Shown in pieces: positions 24,455 through 35,560 of a DNA stretch of 64,000 nt; the stretch's first letter is position 1, and every line of letters starts with the position of its first letter. Made by a program: the position numbers and the translations under genes. Below the pieces are notes generated by a model. It was given only the letters and a program-made list of their open reading frames with translations. It searched no databases and was not told the DNA's origin. Location: positions 5,440,001 to 5,504,000 of the forward strand of contig NC_135559.1 of the NCBI RefSeq assembly GCF_964340395.1, read 5' to 3'. Source of the stretch: Glandiceps talaboti (Eukaryota; Hemichordata; Enteropneusta; Spengelidae).

Positions 24455-24640
24455 TTCAAATTGTTTTTAAATTAATAGAGATCAAAATGAAATTCAAATT
24501 AAGCCATTTTAGAATCCAATATGGTTGTCGAATATTGTGCTGAAGGGGGAAATGTAAGATTTGATTTCTTTGAAAACAAGATAAATTTAGAACGAAAATT
24601 TCATTCTATTTGACTGACTGATTTTCAGAGAAAATGTAGG
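24455..24640 (+). repeat. Dispersed repeat with ATTTTAGAATCCAATATGG core, copy 3 (internally deleted)
   Basis: It shares TTCAAATTG, AGAGATCAAAATGAA, ATTTTAGAATCCAATATGG (about 24506-24524), TTGATTTCTTTGAAAACAAG and GATTTTCAGAGAAA with copies 1 and 2. The ATTTCAAAAGGACC to GGAGAGATTT segment is missing, so this copy is shorter. Confidence 0.72.
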
Positions 24641-25242
24641 CATGGTATTTCAACGATGTGACCAGTCTATGAACATATTATAGTGTAGGTATGGAAAATT
24701 GTCAGTTTATGATAATATCAGTATATAATATCGTCAGTGTATGATGTCGTCAGTGTCATTCAAAACGTTGGTATCTTTAGAATAAAGTGCAAGGTCAGAC
24801 CTTGGTCACCAGATCATCAAGTATCTGTGTGTCTTAATATAAGACCTTGTGTGAAAAGGTATTGATTTTTAAAACCTGGCAGTCCATATATCATAAAAAT
24901 GGACAGTCTAAGAGCTTTAATTCACTTTGCGATAGAAACAAAATCCAGATTATTATCATGGTATTTGTGGAAGGAGAGTGTAATTAAGCTATCTCTAGAT
25001 ATATGCCATGTTGGCTTTTTATTTACAAGTTAAAAACGTCTTTAAAGCACAGCTTGAATTTTAATATTCTTTTATCTTTTAATTTGCATATTCTTAATAG
25101 CTAGTGGAGGTGAGACAATGCACAAGTGATGTCATTGTAAACTCTTAGCATGCTTAATGGCAATATTGAATCACATTCCCTTAAAGAGAAATTACCTTGC
25201 AAGAACAATGCATGATGTAAAATCTGCCATTAATCTTCATGA
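24641..25242. other. Non-coding stretch with a short local repeat
   Basis: A small repeat of TCGTCAGTGTATGATG-type words lies at about 24698-24757. No gene or RNA was seen up to the start of the minisatellite. Confidence 0.5.
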
Positions 25243-26071
25243 GAGGTCGTTGGAAGGCATTCTCTGACAGAGGTTAATTGTTTGAAGGCATGCTAACAAG
25301 GTTTTTTTGAAGGCATTTTGTCACAGGTTTTTTGAAGGCATTCTATAGTCAAGGTTGTTTGAAGGCATTCTATCACAGAGGTTGTTTGAAGGCATTCTAT
25401 CACAGAGGTGTTTGAAGTCATTCTATCACAGAGGTTGTTTTAAGGCATTCTATCACAGAGGTTGTTTGAAGGCATTCTATCACAGAGGTTGTTTGAAGGC
25501 ATTCTATCACAGAGGTTGTTTTAAGGCATTCTATCACAGAGGTGTTTGAAGTCATTCTATCACAGAGGTTGTTTGAAGGCATTCTATCACAGAGGTTGTT
25601 TGAAGGCATTCTATCACAGAGGTTGTTTGAAGGCATTCTATCACAGAGGTGTTTGAAGTCATTCTATCACAGAGGTTGTTTTAAGGCATTCTATCACCGA
25701 GGTTGTTTTAAGGCATTCTATCACAGAGGTGTTTGAAGTCATTCTATCACAGAGGTTGTTTTAATGCATTCTATCACAGAGGTTGTTTTAAGGCATTCTA
25801 TCACAGAGGTTGTTTTAAGGCATTCTATCACAGAGGTGTTTGAAGGCATTCTATCACAGAGGTTGTTTTAAGGCATTCTATCACAGAGGTGTTTGAAGGC
25901 ATTCTATCACAGAGGTTGTTTTAAGGCATTCTATCACAGAGGTGTTTGAAGGCATTCTATCACAGAGGTTGTTTTAAGGCATTCTATCACAGAGGTGTTT
26001 GAAGGCATTCTATCACAGAGGTTGTTTTAAGGCATTCTATCACAGAGGTTGTTTTAAGGCATTCTATCACA
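25243..26071. repeat. 26/27-bp minisatellite, about 31 units, with higher-order structure
   Basis: The consensus unit is GTTGTTTGAAGGCATTCTAT followed by CACAGAG (27 bp). About four degenerate units come first, then 27 near-identical ones. Variants are A (TTGTTTGAAGG), B (TTGTTTTAAGG), C (TGTTTGAAGTC, 26 bp) and D (TGTTTGAAGGC, 26 bp). From about 25835 to 26047 the order is D-B repeated four times, a 53-bp higher-order dimer. Degenerate units at the 5-prime end and homogeneous ones inside fit expansion by unequal exchange or slippage. A partial unit survives at about 26101-26112. Both-strand open frames here are artefacts of the period. Confidence 0.97.
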
Positions 26072-26217
26072 AGTTGAATGAGTAGACTAAGTGTGCATGT
26101 ACAGAGGTTGTGATAAGTTGCAAAATATTTGAAAAGGAACCAGTCAATTGATAAATAACTAAATAGATTAAAATAAAATAATTAATACTAAAGAGGTAAA
26201 TACTTGACAACAACTGA

Positions 26218-26612
26218 GGGAATGAATAATGAATAAGAAAATAAATGAATGGATGTATATTAAAATGAAGCAATGAATGAATGCATGAATGAATAAGTAA
26301 ATAAATGAATGAATGAATATTAAAGTGAAAGAATGAATGAATGCATGAATGAATAAGTGAATGAATGAATAAGTAAATGAATGAATGAATAAATGAATGA
26401 ATAAGTGAATAAATGAGTGAGTGAGTGAATGAGTACATGAATGAATAATGTGAATGACTTAATGAATTAATGAATGAATAAACAAGGGTGAGAAAGAATG
26501 AATGAATGAATAAGTGAATGAATTAATGGATGAATGAATAAGTGAATAAACGAGTGAACAAGAGAATGAATGAATGAATGAATGAATGAATGAATGAATG
26601 AATGAATGAGCA
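26218..26612. repeat. Long imperfect GAAT tetranucleotide tract with 60-bp sub-duplication
   Basis: GAAT/AATG repeats run for about 390 bases with interruptions. The 60-base block 26241-26300 is repeated at 26301-26360 with few differences, including the marker ATGCATGAATGAATAAG. The purest run is near 26562-26607. The minus-strand frames made of SFIH repeats are products of this tract. Confidence 0.95.
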
Positions 26613-29046
26613 GGACAGGAGTGTTTGAAAACTAACAGCATCCCACATGTTCAACTATCTGCCTAGTTAAAGTTAAGGGGTGAAAAGTCACATATTTAAT
26701 GGCGTCTCTTGAACAGTAATTTATAGACTCTGTTTTTGTAATTTTCTTGAAAACTATGTTGGAATTTAGATTCCCTTATACATATATTATACAACAAAGA
26801 AATATTTGGGTAAGCAGTCTTATTTTCACATGGAAAGCAATATCCTGGCTATATTTTAAGTTAACTGGAAAATAAAACCCACATATGGAGTTTGTTTTTG
26901 CTCAGAGTGCTAGACCTGCTCTCATGAGTTGTAGGATTTTCCAGTAGGAAAAGAAGTCTCTGTCGCATTTGACCTAAAAACTAACTAATATCTGACTGAT
27001 AATGTTCCTTTAAAGTTTGGCGATATATAAGATAAGTTTTTGGTCAAAAGAGTAACCCAGTTTCTTTGCACCTCCATACATATTATAAGTATGCATACTT
27101 CAGCAGTAAAACTATCTAGGCACCTACAGAGAGACACTGTGTGCTGACGGAGCTGCAACATACTTGATAGATATACAATACTCTAGCGCCCTGTGAACTC
27201 TTTACAGATATGGCATGGGTCCGGAAGTATTTAGACAGAAAATTTATCAATGTCTGTTTAAATAGTAAAATTTAAAGTCAGAGTGTAGGGACTAGGAATG
27301 TATGGTATGTGGTGAACTGCTGTGAGGACACCAGCCATTGATTTAAAAGGACATTACTCCGATAACAAGATCCTATGAAATTAAACCAAGTATACAAACT
27401 ATGTGTACTTATATTTCTTCGAGTTGACAAGGTCAGGTAAAATTAAATTACTGTTTTATATCATGTCCATATCATTATCTTTAGCTGCATATTTAAGTTG
27501 GTAGTCTTAGACCTTTACTGAAAATATGATACTGTTTTATTGTCAACTGTGGTTTTCGATGCCTGAAGCAAAAAAGATGGCATCATGGAATTTTTATACA
27601 TTGCATCCAGAAATGTTTCACTTTGATATATTTACTAAACTATAACTTAATTTTCATATTTTCTTATTAAAAGTTATGGCATCACCTTATCATACTGTAA
27701 CTTCTGAAGGTGTAAGTTTTAAAACTTTATTAAAACCCCAGTGGCTGTAACTAACACTTCTCATGGCATATATTTTTTTTCTTTTGATATATATTTACAT
27801 TTTATTATGCATGGTTGTTTAGTGATTAAATGCTATCAACATCTTGTAAAATTTACAATTTCTCAACAAATATTTTATTGGTCTGGACTGTTTATTCATA
27901 CTTTTTACACAATACCATCAATAATTAGCGAATTGGAATTTAGCTGATTGGAAGAATGGAATTTCTTTGTTTTTGAAACAGTGGCTTTTAATATAAAAAA
28001 ATAGCAAAAAGTTACTGGTCCTGAGATTGTACATGGTGAAATGAAAAAGAAAAGTCACCATGGTGAAATTACAAAAAAAAAGAAGAGAAAACATAATGAA
28101 CACATAATGAAATGGTTGTCCATTGTGTAAAGGGAACTCAGTTTTATTTTTCAGGTTTTTTTTGATACTTGAAGTTGTTACTGAAACAAGCAGTACATGC
28201 ATTTGAAGGCCACGTTGTCAGATAGCATAAATCCATATAAAGTGAAGTTGATTGTCTCTCATGGCCATACTCTTGCACTTTATGATACCAACACACTATG
28301 ACTAATATATCATGGTCACTTTATATGTCACAGACATGTACTATAACAACAATTGAGGTAATACTATAGCTGGTCAGAAAGCAACATCTGTGTTTAAAGT
28401 GTTCAATCTCTGAAATTGTTTAAAGTTTAAAGTCATGTTATACAGTATTCTTAAGTGATGATAAAGTGACATCTGACAGTTGCTAACTATGATAGATTAT
28501 AATGATAATAAATATTTAATAGAGTTAGTTTGATAGTAGGAATTCTGATTCATATTTTTTATAATTAAGTGGTTACAATTGATTGGAATGGCTTAATCAA
28601 GGACAAACATTGGGGGGCAGATGCTAAGCTGTTAATGATTAAGAGAACATGACATAAAATATACTAGGAACAGAACCAATTGCAAATAGATTAATAAAGA
28701 ATAGCGTGAATCACATGCAACTAAAATGTCATGAAAATTTATGCCAATTTGCTTCTTCAAATGATGTCAATTTGATGTCACTCTATGCTTCATTAGCATA
28801 AAAATGCATTTTCGAGGGAATTTTGAAAGGAAAGTACACATATTTAAATCACAAACAGTGAATGGTATAAGAATTAATTTTTAAATGTTAACAAAATTTA
28901 AAGAAAGTTATAATCAACCTTATTGAAAAAGAATAACACAATTTTGTGTTTTAAATATTTCAAAGAATTATGTTGTTATGAAACTCTAAAAGATACTGCA
29001 CATGTATGTTATAAGGAGTAAATCATTTTTCACTTGACAAAATATT
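26613..29046. other. AT-rich non-coding stretch, no gene seen
   Basis: Short frames only (for example 27741-27947 plus, 27918-28202 minus), Phe/Ile/Leu rich and unrecognised. No transposon or RNA gene was seen. Confidence 0.55.
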
Positions 29047-29314
29047 AGGGGTGAACAAATCATTTTGTGAACTGGTGGTCCTCGGACCAGTGCCTTAAAG
29101 AATCCAGTGGTCCTGCTGAAAGAATTAGTGGTCCCAGGTACCGCTAATGTGAAACATTAAATCTTACCAATGAATCTGTATATTCAGACGACTTTTTAAC
29201 ATAGTTATTAACAGTAAGGTACTGGTCCGACGAACCAGACAAGGTAAAATTTGTGTGGTCCGCCCAAAAAAATCGCTAGTCCCGGACCCAGGACCAGTGG
29301 ATTTGTTCACCCCT
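29047..29314. mobile_element. 268-bp inverted-repeat element rich in GGTCC/GGACC
   Basis: The ends are a perfect 15-bp inverted repeat: AGGGGTGAACAAATC at 29047-29061 and GATTTGTTCACCCCT at 29300-29314. The left arm then has ACTGGTGGTCCTCGGACCAG and the right arm, read inward, CACTGGTCCTGGGTCCGGGA, so homology extends further in. The interior carries more GGTCC/GGACC words and is GC-richer than its surroundings. AATAT lies next to each end and may be a target-site duplication or an extension of the palindrome. No open frame is present. It fits a MITE-like non-autonomous element; the superfamily is unknown. Confidence 0.8.
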
Positions 29315-29596
29315 GAATATGCACATTTGAAGTCACTTAATTTGGAAAAGCAAATTAGTTTTTGATCATGAATTTATTTTTTGATCATGATTAGAAATTA
29401 TTTTGTATAAAAAATGTTTATTTTGTATCCAATACTCTTAAACAGAGATGACGCTGGCATTTGAGGTCCCAGTTTACTCCGAGATAGCCATTATTGTTGT
29501 TGTTTGAAGTGGTAGGTTATACAGATGGGTGATAGTGGGACCTTTGTTGTTCATATTTAATCCGCTGGTCATCAAAATAGTGTAAACATTGGAAGT

Positions 29597-29617
29597 CTCC
29601 CCCCCCCTCCCTCCCCC
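29597..29617. repeat. Pyrimidine (C-rich) tract
   Basis: TCTCC followed by a C run, then CTCCCTCCCCC. It is isolated in AT-rich sequence. Confidence 0.85.
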
Positions 29618-32111
29618 AAATATACAGTGAGTAGAATTAACCTATGTTCATTCAATAGCTTATATCAATATATTGAAACGATAGTTTTAGGCCATGTTTA
29701 TTTTTAGTGAGACCTCAATTGCTGAAGTAGTCATATCCGAAAGGCTTGAAAATAATTTTATCACTCACTGAAATATTGCATATTTTCATAAATGCAATAG
29801 GTAACGGTGAGGTATGTTATGTATCCCTGAGTTCCCTAGAAAATGAGTTTTAGGAATCTGTCAGTTTACCAGATGGTTTTTAGAGCTTCCTTTTAGTGAA
29901 GCTTTTAAGGTTCAACAACTATTTACTAAATGCGTTGTCTATTCTTAAACCAGCACTTCATAATACAGTACTTACAACATATGTTATGTCAACCATTTAT
30001 CAAATTATGTATAATCTGATGTCTGTCTGTGTATTATAAGTGATCAATTATTATAAGTACTTTGGCATCACAATTCTGTAGCATAGTACTGATTAATATC
30101 GGTGCATGAACTTTTCAAATTCATAATTGATAAATCAGTTTTGGCATTGACAAATTATTCTGGTGTATACAGTAAAATTAACCAATAAAGTATAACAATG
30201 AAGTTAGGTATTTTCTATGCAGCACTACCACTCTTTAATCAAATAAATGATGTGTCAATTTACAAAAATATTTCGCGACTACATCTTTGTGTAAAAAGGC
30301 CACTGAGATGCAAAATTAGCTGAAGATTTATTAAAGTCATTTTTGTATATATTTACTGAAGATAAACGTGAATTCTTAAATTTGCATTAATTGTGTTTTA
30401 TAATGTGATGTTTTAGAGCAAATTTACTTTTTATTTTAGGAAATATTATGGATGATGAAAATTACAATATAGATAAATCCAGTTGAAGATTAATTGTTGA
30501 GTCAGAAAATGCATTAATTTTTGTTACTTTTATAATTCATACAGAATATAATTATTATGCAAAGCAAAATCATAATGATTGCAGGGTTGAGTTAAAATCC
30601 ACTCTGAGTATATACCCCCAAATATTAGTAGGTTCTTCACCAAATATCAACTATTGCAAAATTACATGACTATATGGAAGATTACAAATTTGAAGATATT
30701 TCCCTTTTTAACCAAAGTTATTAAATAATCAACAAAGGATTATTGTAATTACAGCAAGGGAGAGAACTTGTGTTTATTTTAATAGACAGTTTTTGAACCA
30801 GATCCCAATTAAATTCTTCTTAATATAAACATGTAGTAATTATTATGAGAACCTTTCTAGAATAACTCCTGGCGAGCAGTCTTCACATATTTTTGCATCA
30901 CAATTTATATCAGGAACAAGAAATTAGTCGAGCCTTCATATTGTTCTACTTCAAATTTTGTCTACATCAGGTTCCAAGTGACCATATATTTCACATTACT
31001 GAAAGTGGAGCATTGCATTAAATTTAAACATGGCTACAAAAGACATATCAGCAATTACCTTTTTTTCCGTTCAGCAAATTTTCAGGTTCATACAGTATCA
31101 AAATTTCAATTACATGTACGTCTGAATTCCTGCAACAAATTTAATGACTTGTCTTGAACATAATATACTGAGTCACAGCAGTTCATAAAGAATGGATTTG
31201 AAGAGAAATGTAAAGTGTATAGCAATGACATTGGAATACTAGATTGTAGAGGTAGATAATAATATACTTGTTATACTGTACATGAATCAAGCTGTGCAGC
31301 ATATTACAAACACATCCATACACTGCATGGTGTATTTTTGAATCAATTATGCATTATAAAAACTAATTTGGATTCTGTTTGATTATGTTGTTTGATGTAG
31401 TTTTAATGACAACTTGAGATGTGGATTGTGAAAAGCAGTGAGGACTTGGAGCTTAGAAAGCAGGATTTGGGTAATGAAATTGGAACTAAATATGCTAAAC
31501 GTCTGCCTTGAATTCTCAAAATTAAGAAGAAATATGTCATAGAAATGATCTGCAGGTTCGATAGGCTATACTATATGTACATTAATTAGCACTGTAGTCC
31601 ACATCTCCATATATGCTTATCATAAATTCATTCATCATTTTACATGTTTATAATGTCACAATTTTCATGTTTAGCTGCTTACCACAACAATTATATTTTT
31701 AATTACAAAGCATGGATGTACCTAACACAGAATATATTGAGATTTGTTCACAAGCTTGTGATATGTCTCACATGAAAATATTTTTTGACATTAACATATA
31801 TTAGTTAATTATAATTGCTATAGTATAGCAGCACTTAGAAATTGCTTTGATATGATGCATACATACATAATACATGACAGTGTATACCCAGGACAAAATA
31901 TTTGTCCTCTTCATAATATACATGCATATCATTTAATGTGCAAATAGAAGTTATAAATTCCATATATCATTGTAAAGTAATGTTTAGGGTCACCTTCAAA
32001 TTTGATTATTTGCCTTATCCACATTATCTACAATGTTAAGCAGTATTTTTTATTACCAGTAGGTTTATTTGTAAAATTAGCAATCCTTTGCATTTTTGTA
32101 CAGTGCTGCAG
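29618..32111. other. AT-rich non-coding stretch, no gene seen
   Basis: No frame of 60 codons or more stands out. A perfect 8-bp hairpin, AGGACAAA-ATA-TTTGTCCT, lies at 31890-31908. Nothing else was recognised. Confidence 0.55.
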
Positions 32112-32326
32112 TTATTATTAAACTCGGTCAAATTTCAGATACAAACCAAGTTTATGTCATCATACACTTTCCTTATGTCCAAAACATAAATTTGTCCAAA
32201 ACACAAATTTGTATATACTTTTATTATTAAACTCCAGTCAAATTTCAGATAAAAACCAAGTTTATGTCATCACTTTCCTTATGTCCAAAACATAAATTTG
32301 TCCAAAACACAAATTTGTATATTTGC
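32112..32326. repeat. Recent 109-bp tandem duplication with internal duplication
   Basis: TTATTATTAAACTC starts at 32112 and again at 32221. The two copies are nearly identical, differing by small indels (GGTCA versus CAGTCA, CATCATACACTTT versus CATCACTTT). Within each copy TGTCCAAAACATAAATT is itself followed by TGTCCAAAACACAAATT, a nested 17-18 bp duplication. Confidence 0.93.
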
Positions 32327-33120
32327 TGGTTAATTCTAACCCAGATGTCATTTCAGTTATGTCATACATGTAGATACATGTACTCTTGTCTTTAAACATT
32401 TCAATTATCATATCAGGTCCCATCCTGTCCAGCAACTGTCATTCACATGGAACATTTCAACATTTAATTATTTACTGTCATCTGCAATTTGTATACAATA
32501 AAATGACACATAATTATCATTTTACATGAATATCTTACAATTAATTAATTCATGAATGCTTCATTTGTAAGTTATAAGACTTATTTTTTGAAGACACTAG
32601 ACAAAATGGCATTTCAATACAGGGAAGACTTAGGTTTGGATTTAAATGACTTGCAAATCAGGTGGTGGTGCTCACTTAAAGCTCATCATATTTCAGTGTG
32701 GAATGCAATCTTATATTTTAATTACTAAAAGGGGAAATCTATTTAAACTAACAATGAATAAGCACCAGTAGTATTATCTCTACTCTTTTTCCTTTTTAAC
32801 AAATTATGTTTATTTTCCAAACTCGTATTTGAATCAGCATGTTTCAGATCAGGTTCTAGGCAGCAATATATACCTAACCAGTTTTCTTATTTAAAAATGC
32901 AACTTAAAGACATGCCATCTCATTTAATGTTGTCTTACATAGTAGAATCTCATTTAAAGAGAGGAACCAATCTGTGTGCAAGATTTGAGTCAAGTTTGTA
33001 TCTAAATAGTGATAACAATTTAGAAACCATCGTAAAAAAGAACTGCTACTATCAATAAAAGATATGATAGATGACGTCAGCTCACTAGAACAAATTTTTA
33101 CAATATTATATTCCTGTGTA
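32327..33120. other. AT-rich non-coding stretch, no gene seen
   Basis: Short frames only. No element was recognised before the repeat starting near 33121. Confidence 0.5.
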
Positions 33121-33195
33121 GATGATAACATTACATGACTAGCAGTACATGTACAGTGTACTGGGTTTATCTCTGCATCCACTGTACCTATGTAA
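33121..33195. repeat. Isolated unit of the CATGACCAGCAGTAC repeat
   Basis: This unit holds GATAACATTACATGACTAGC, AGTACATGTACAGT and CATCCACTGTACCTATGTA. The same blocks, in the same order, form the array at 33399-33675. The two are separated by about 200 bases of unrelated sequence. Confidence 0.75.
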
Positions 33196-33398
33196 TTCAA
33201 CACAACATATCACATCACAACAGATATTCATTCCCATCCAATCCTAATTCAAAAGATAATTCTGATGTGACTCACAAGGGATTGAAACATGAATCTGAAG
33301 AAGCATGATCAATGGGTTAAATTGGATCTGAATCTGAATGCGAAATTTCTTTTTTTTTGTCCGGGACTGGGTTTTGTACCGACCGGCACTACGTATCA
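33196..33398. other. Non-repeat segment between related repeat units
   Basis: This unrelated sequence contains a T run near 33350 and a GC-richer piece (CCGGGACTGGG, GACCGGCACTACG) at about 33361-33393. It may have inserted into the repeat array or may be original sequence between two arrays. No inverted ends were recognised. Confidence 0.35.
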
Positions 33399-33675
33399 GA
33401 GAAAATTACATGACCAGTAGAACCATGTACTGTACAGTATTTTATCCTACCCACTGTAGCAGAGAACATTACATGACCAACATGACCAGCAGTACTGTAT
33501 GTGTGCTGTATTTTATCCTACCATCCACTGTACCTATGCAGCAGATAACATACATGACCAGCAGTACCATGTACTATTATATTTTATCATGCCATCCACT
33601 GTACCTACATGTATGTAGCAGATAACATTACATGACCAGCAGCAGTACCATTGTGCTGTATCTACTATCTCATTA
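33399..33675. repeat. Tandem repeat of 63-82 bp, 4 copies
   Basis: TTACATGACC or TACATGACC occurs at 33406, 33469, 33551 and 33628. Each is followed by AGCAGTACC or AGTAGAACC, TGTACTGTA or GTGCTGTA, TTTTATCCTACC or a variant, CCACTGTA and GCAGA(T/G)AACA. Spacings are 63, 82 and 77. A fifth, detached unit lies at 33121-33195. Confidence 0.88.
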
Positions 33676-34813
33676 TTCATAGTCATGACATATTCAGCAT
33701 ACGTTAACATATGGTATTGACACTGATAGATGCAAGATATATTTCCAGTATTCCATTTTATTGTTAAAAACAGTTTGATTTATGACTTAAGTGCTCTATA
33801 AAAAAAGAAACAAATAAAATATCAGGTTGAACTTGAACTCAAGTACATATAGACACTATTTAGCATAATAATGGAATGGATTTATCACTCAGCAGAGGTT
33901 CAATTGCAGAAAATGAAGTCATACTGAAATGTTTGACATGTATCATATCTAAATTGGCTGTTGAAGATATTAAAGAGAGTAAAAGATGGTGGGCAAAAAA
34001 CACATGCATATCTATACAAAACACCCATACAAACACACAAATAAATAAATAAATACATACATAAACATGTACATACACTAACGTTGACACACTACACTGT
34101 GATACACCACAGACAAGGAAGAAACACACACACAAGACAGCAAGTCACCACTGGCATATTTTGAGTATTGCAGCATGTTACATGTTGGTGTGGAATATTC
34201 TTTAGCCATCTAAAAAAATTCACCTTCAAAGATGACAGTCTCAAGTTACTAAATTTTCATATGCTCATGTTTTTTATTTTAATCAGCATTTCATTTTAAC
34301 AGGTGGCTGTACTTTTTACATTAGTCACACAATCAAACACCTCCTTGTTATGGCTATTATTATAATTAGACAGTAAACCACTGAAATATTGAATTTTTGC
34401 ATGACGTATTTATCCCTTTCATGTTTGCCTACATCTGAAATTTCAATTTTTCAATTGATTGAATGTTTATAGCTTTTTGTTGTGACAGACAGATACAGTT
34501 TTAGTGAACAATAGAAGTGCTACATGGCTATTAAGTGGTGTGTGGAAACTATTGTAATTGGAAATACGGTAGTACTCAGAGATGGATGAATTGTATCGAA
34601 AAGATAAAAGTTAATGAAATGGTGTGGGATAAAAGGATGAAAGTGCCATCTTTTGTTTGTTTGTGCATTAGTTTTTGGTGCCATTCAGTTGTTCGTTTCT
34701 ACTTGTCTCAAATACTACAGGACAGGATGAAATGTCATTGTGATGTGTGCATAACAATTAGATCTAGCATAATTAATGCACGCCGTACTTTCGTTATTTG
34801 CTCTCATTTGCAT

Positions 34814-34815
<2 letters not shown>
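33676..34815. other. AT-rich non-coding stretch with short AAAT/CATA repeats
   Basis: AAATAAATAAATAAATACATACATA lies at about 34038-34062, with CA-rich sequence around it. A 117-codon plus frame (34535-34888) runs into the GT microsatellite and has no recognisable domain. No gene was supported. Confidence 0.5.

Positions 34816-34842
<27 letters not shown>
34816..34842. repeat. GT dinucleotide microsatellite
   Basis: About 13 uninterrupted GT units. Confidence 0.95.
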
Positions 34843-34844
<2 letters not shown>

Positions 34845-35003
34845 TTCAGTTATTTTTTGCACTTGTGTCAGATAGTGAATTTCATTAATGACCATCATTG
34901 CTTTGTACATCTTTTTATGTCATTCAATTGTGAGTTTCTACTAGACTAGTAGGTGTCAAAAATCGCAGTTTCTTTATTGGTAAAAATTAGCTTGTAGATA
35001 TTC

Positions 35004-35047
35004 ATGACTGTAGATTGTTTGCTGACAATCAAATCTACAGAAGTCAT
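35004..35047. repeat. Short imperfect hairpin
   Basis: ATGACTGTAGATT pairs with AATCTACAGAAGTCAT, with a 2-base bulge, around a loop of about 15 bases. It is too short and too AT-rich to call an RNA gene. Confidence 0.5.
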
Positions 35048-35266
35048 TTTGTAAATCTATTTAGTATATATAATCAAAAATTCAAGCTGCCATATCCAAC
35101 TTCTCCTGGTTTTGAATCTCATGTTCAATTAATATATAACTACTACCTGGTCTGATTCTAAGCTAATACTATTAACTGTGAATCTGGGAAAAATTATGGA
35201 AAAAAGTGGCTTACCAAAAGCAACAGGCAGCATACAGCCAAGGATAACACCTAAAAGGTATGTGGT

Positions 35267-35560
35267 TAGAGAATTTGATATAAAAATAATGGAGGAAAAA
35301 TTAAAATTTCACAAGAATTAATCTGGTTATATGAAAAAAATACATTAAATTGTTATTTGAAAAATACCACATGAATTTTGGATTGATTCTGTCTTAACTA
35401 GAAAATATATAATTTCATAACACATTTTGCTGGAGAGTTTGATATAAAAAAATACTTTAAAAAACCCACAGGATACTTGGGTTATATCATAATATGGTAA
35501 ATATTGAATTTCATGAAATATTTTATTCCTGTAAGAGGATGTGTTATAAGAGAACTTAAA
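35267..35560. repeat. Diverged tandem duplication, about 164 bp
   Basis: AGAGAATTTGATATAAAAA near 35268 recurs as GGAGAGTTTGATATAAAAAA near 35431. Both are followed by CACAAGAATTAATCTGGTTAT or CACAGGATACTTGGGTTAT and by ATTTGAAAAAT- or ATTTCATGAAAT-type sequence. Identity is modest, so the call rests on block order. Confidence 0.55.

Noticed and set aside
25355-25736. Open frames on both strands encoding FEGILSQR, SFYHRG or DRMPSNNLC repeats
   Set aside because: They are open only because the 27-bp period is a multiple of three; frames change at each 26-bp unit. Not genes.
25243-26071. CRISPR-like array
   Set aside because: Units are directly contiguous with no variable spacers, and the context is eukaryotic. 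It is a minisatellite.
26067-26641. Minus-strand frames made of SFIHSFIH repeats
   Set aside because: They are translations of the GAAT tetranucleotide tract.
31545-31575. GGTTCGATAGGC resembling a tRNA T-arm
   Set aside because: No matching acceptor, D or anticodon stems could be found around it.
34535-34888. 117-codon plus-strand frame
   Set aside because: It runs into the GT microsatellite and has no domain or splice support.
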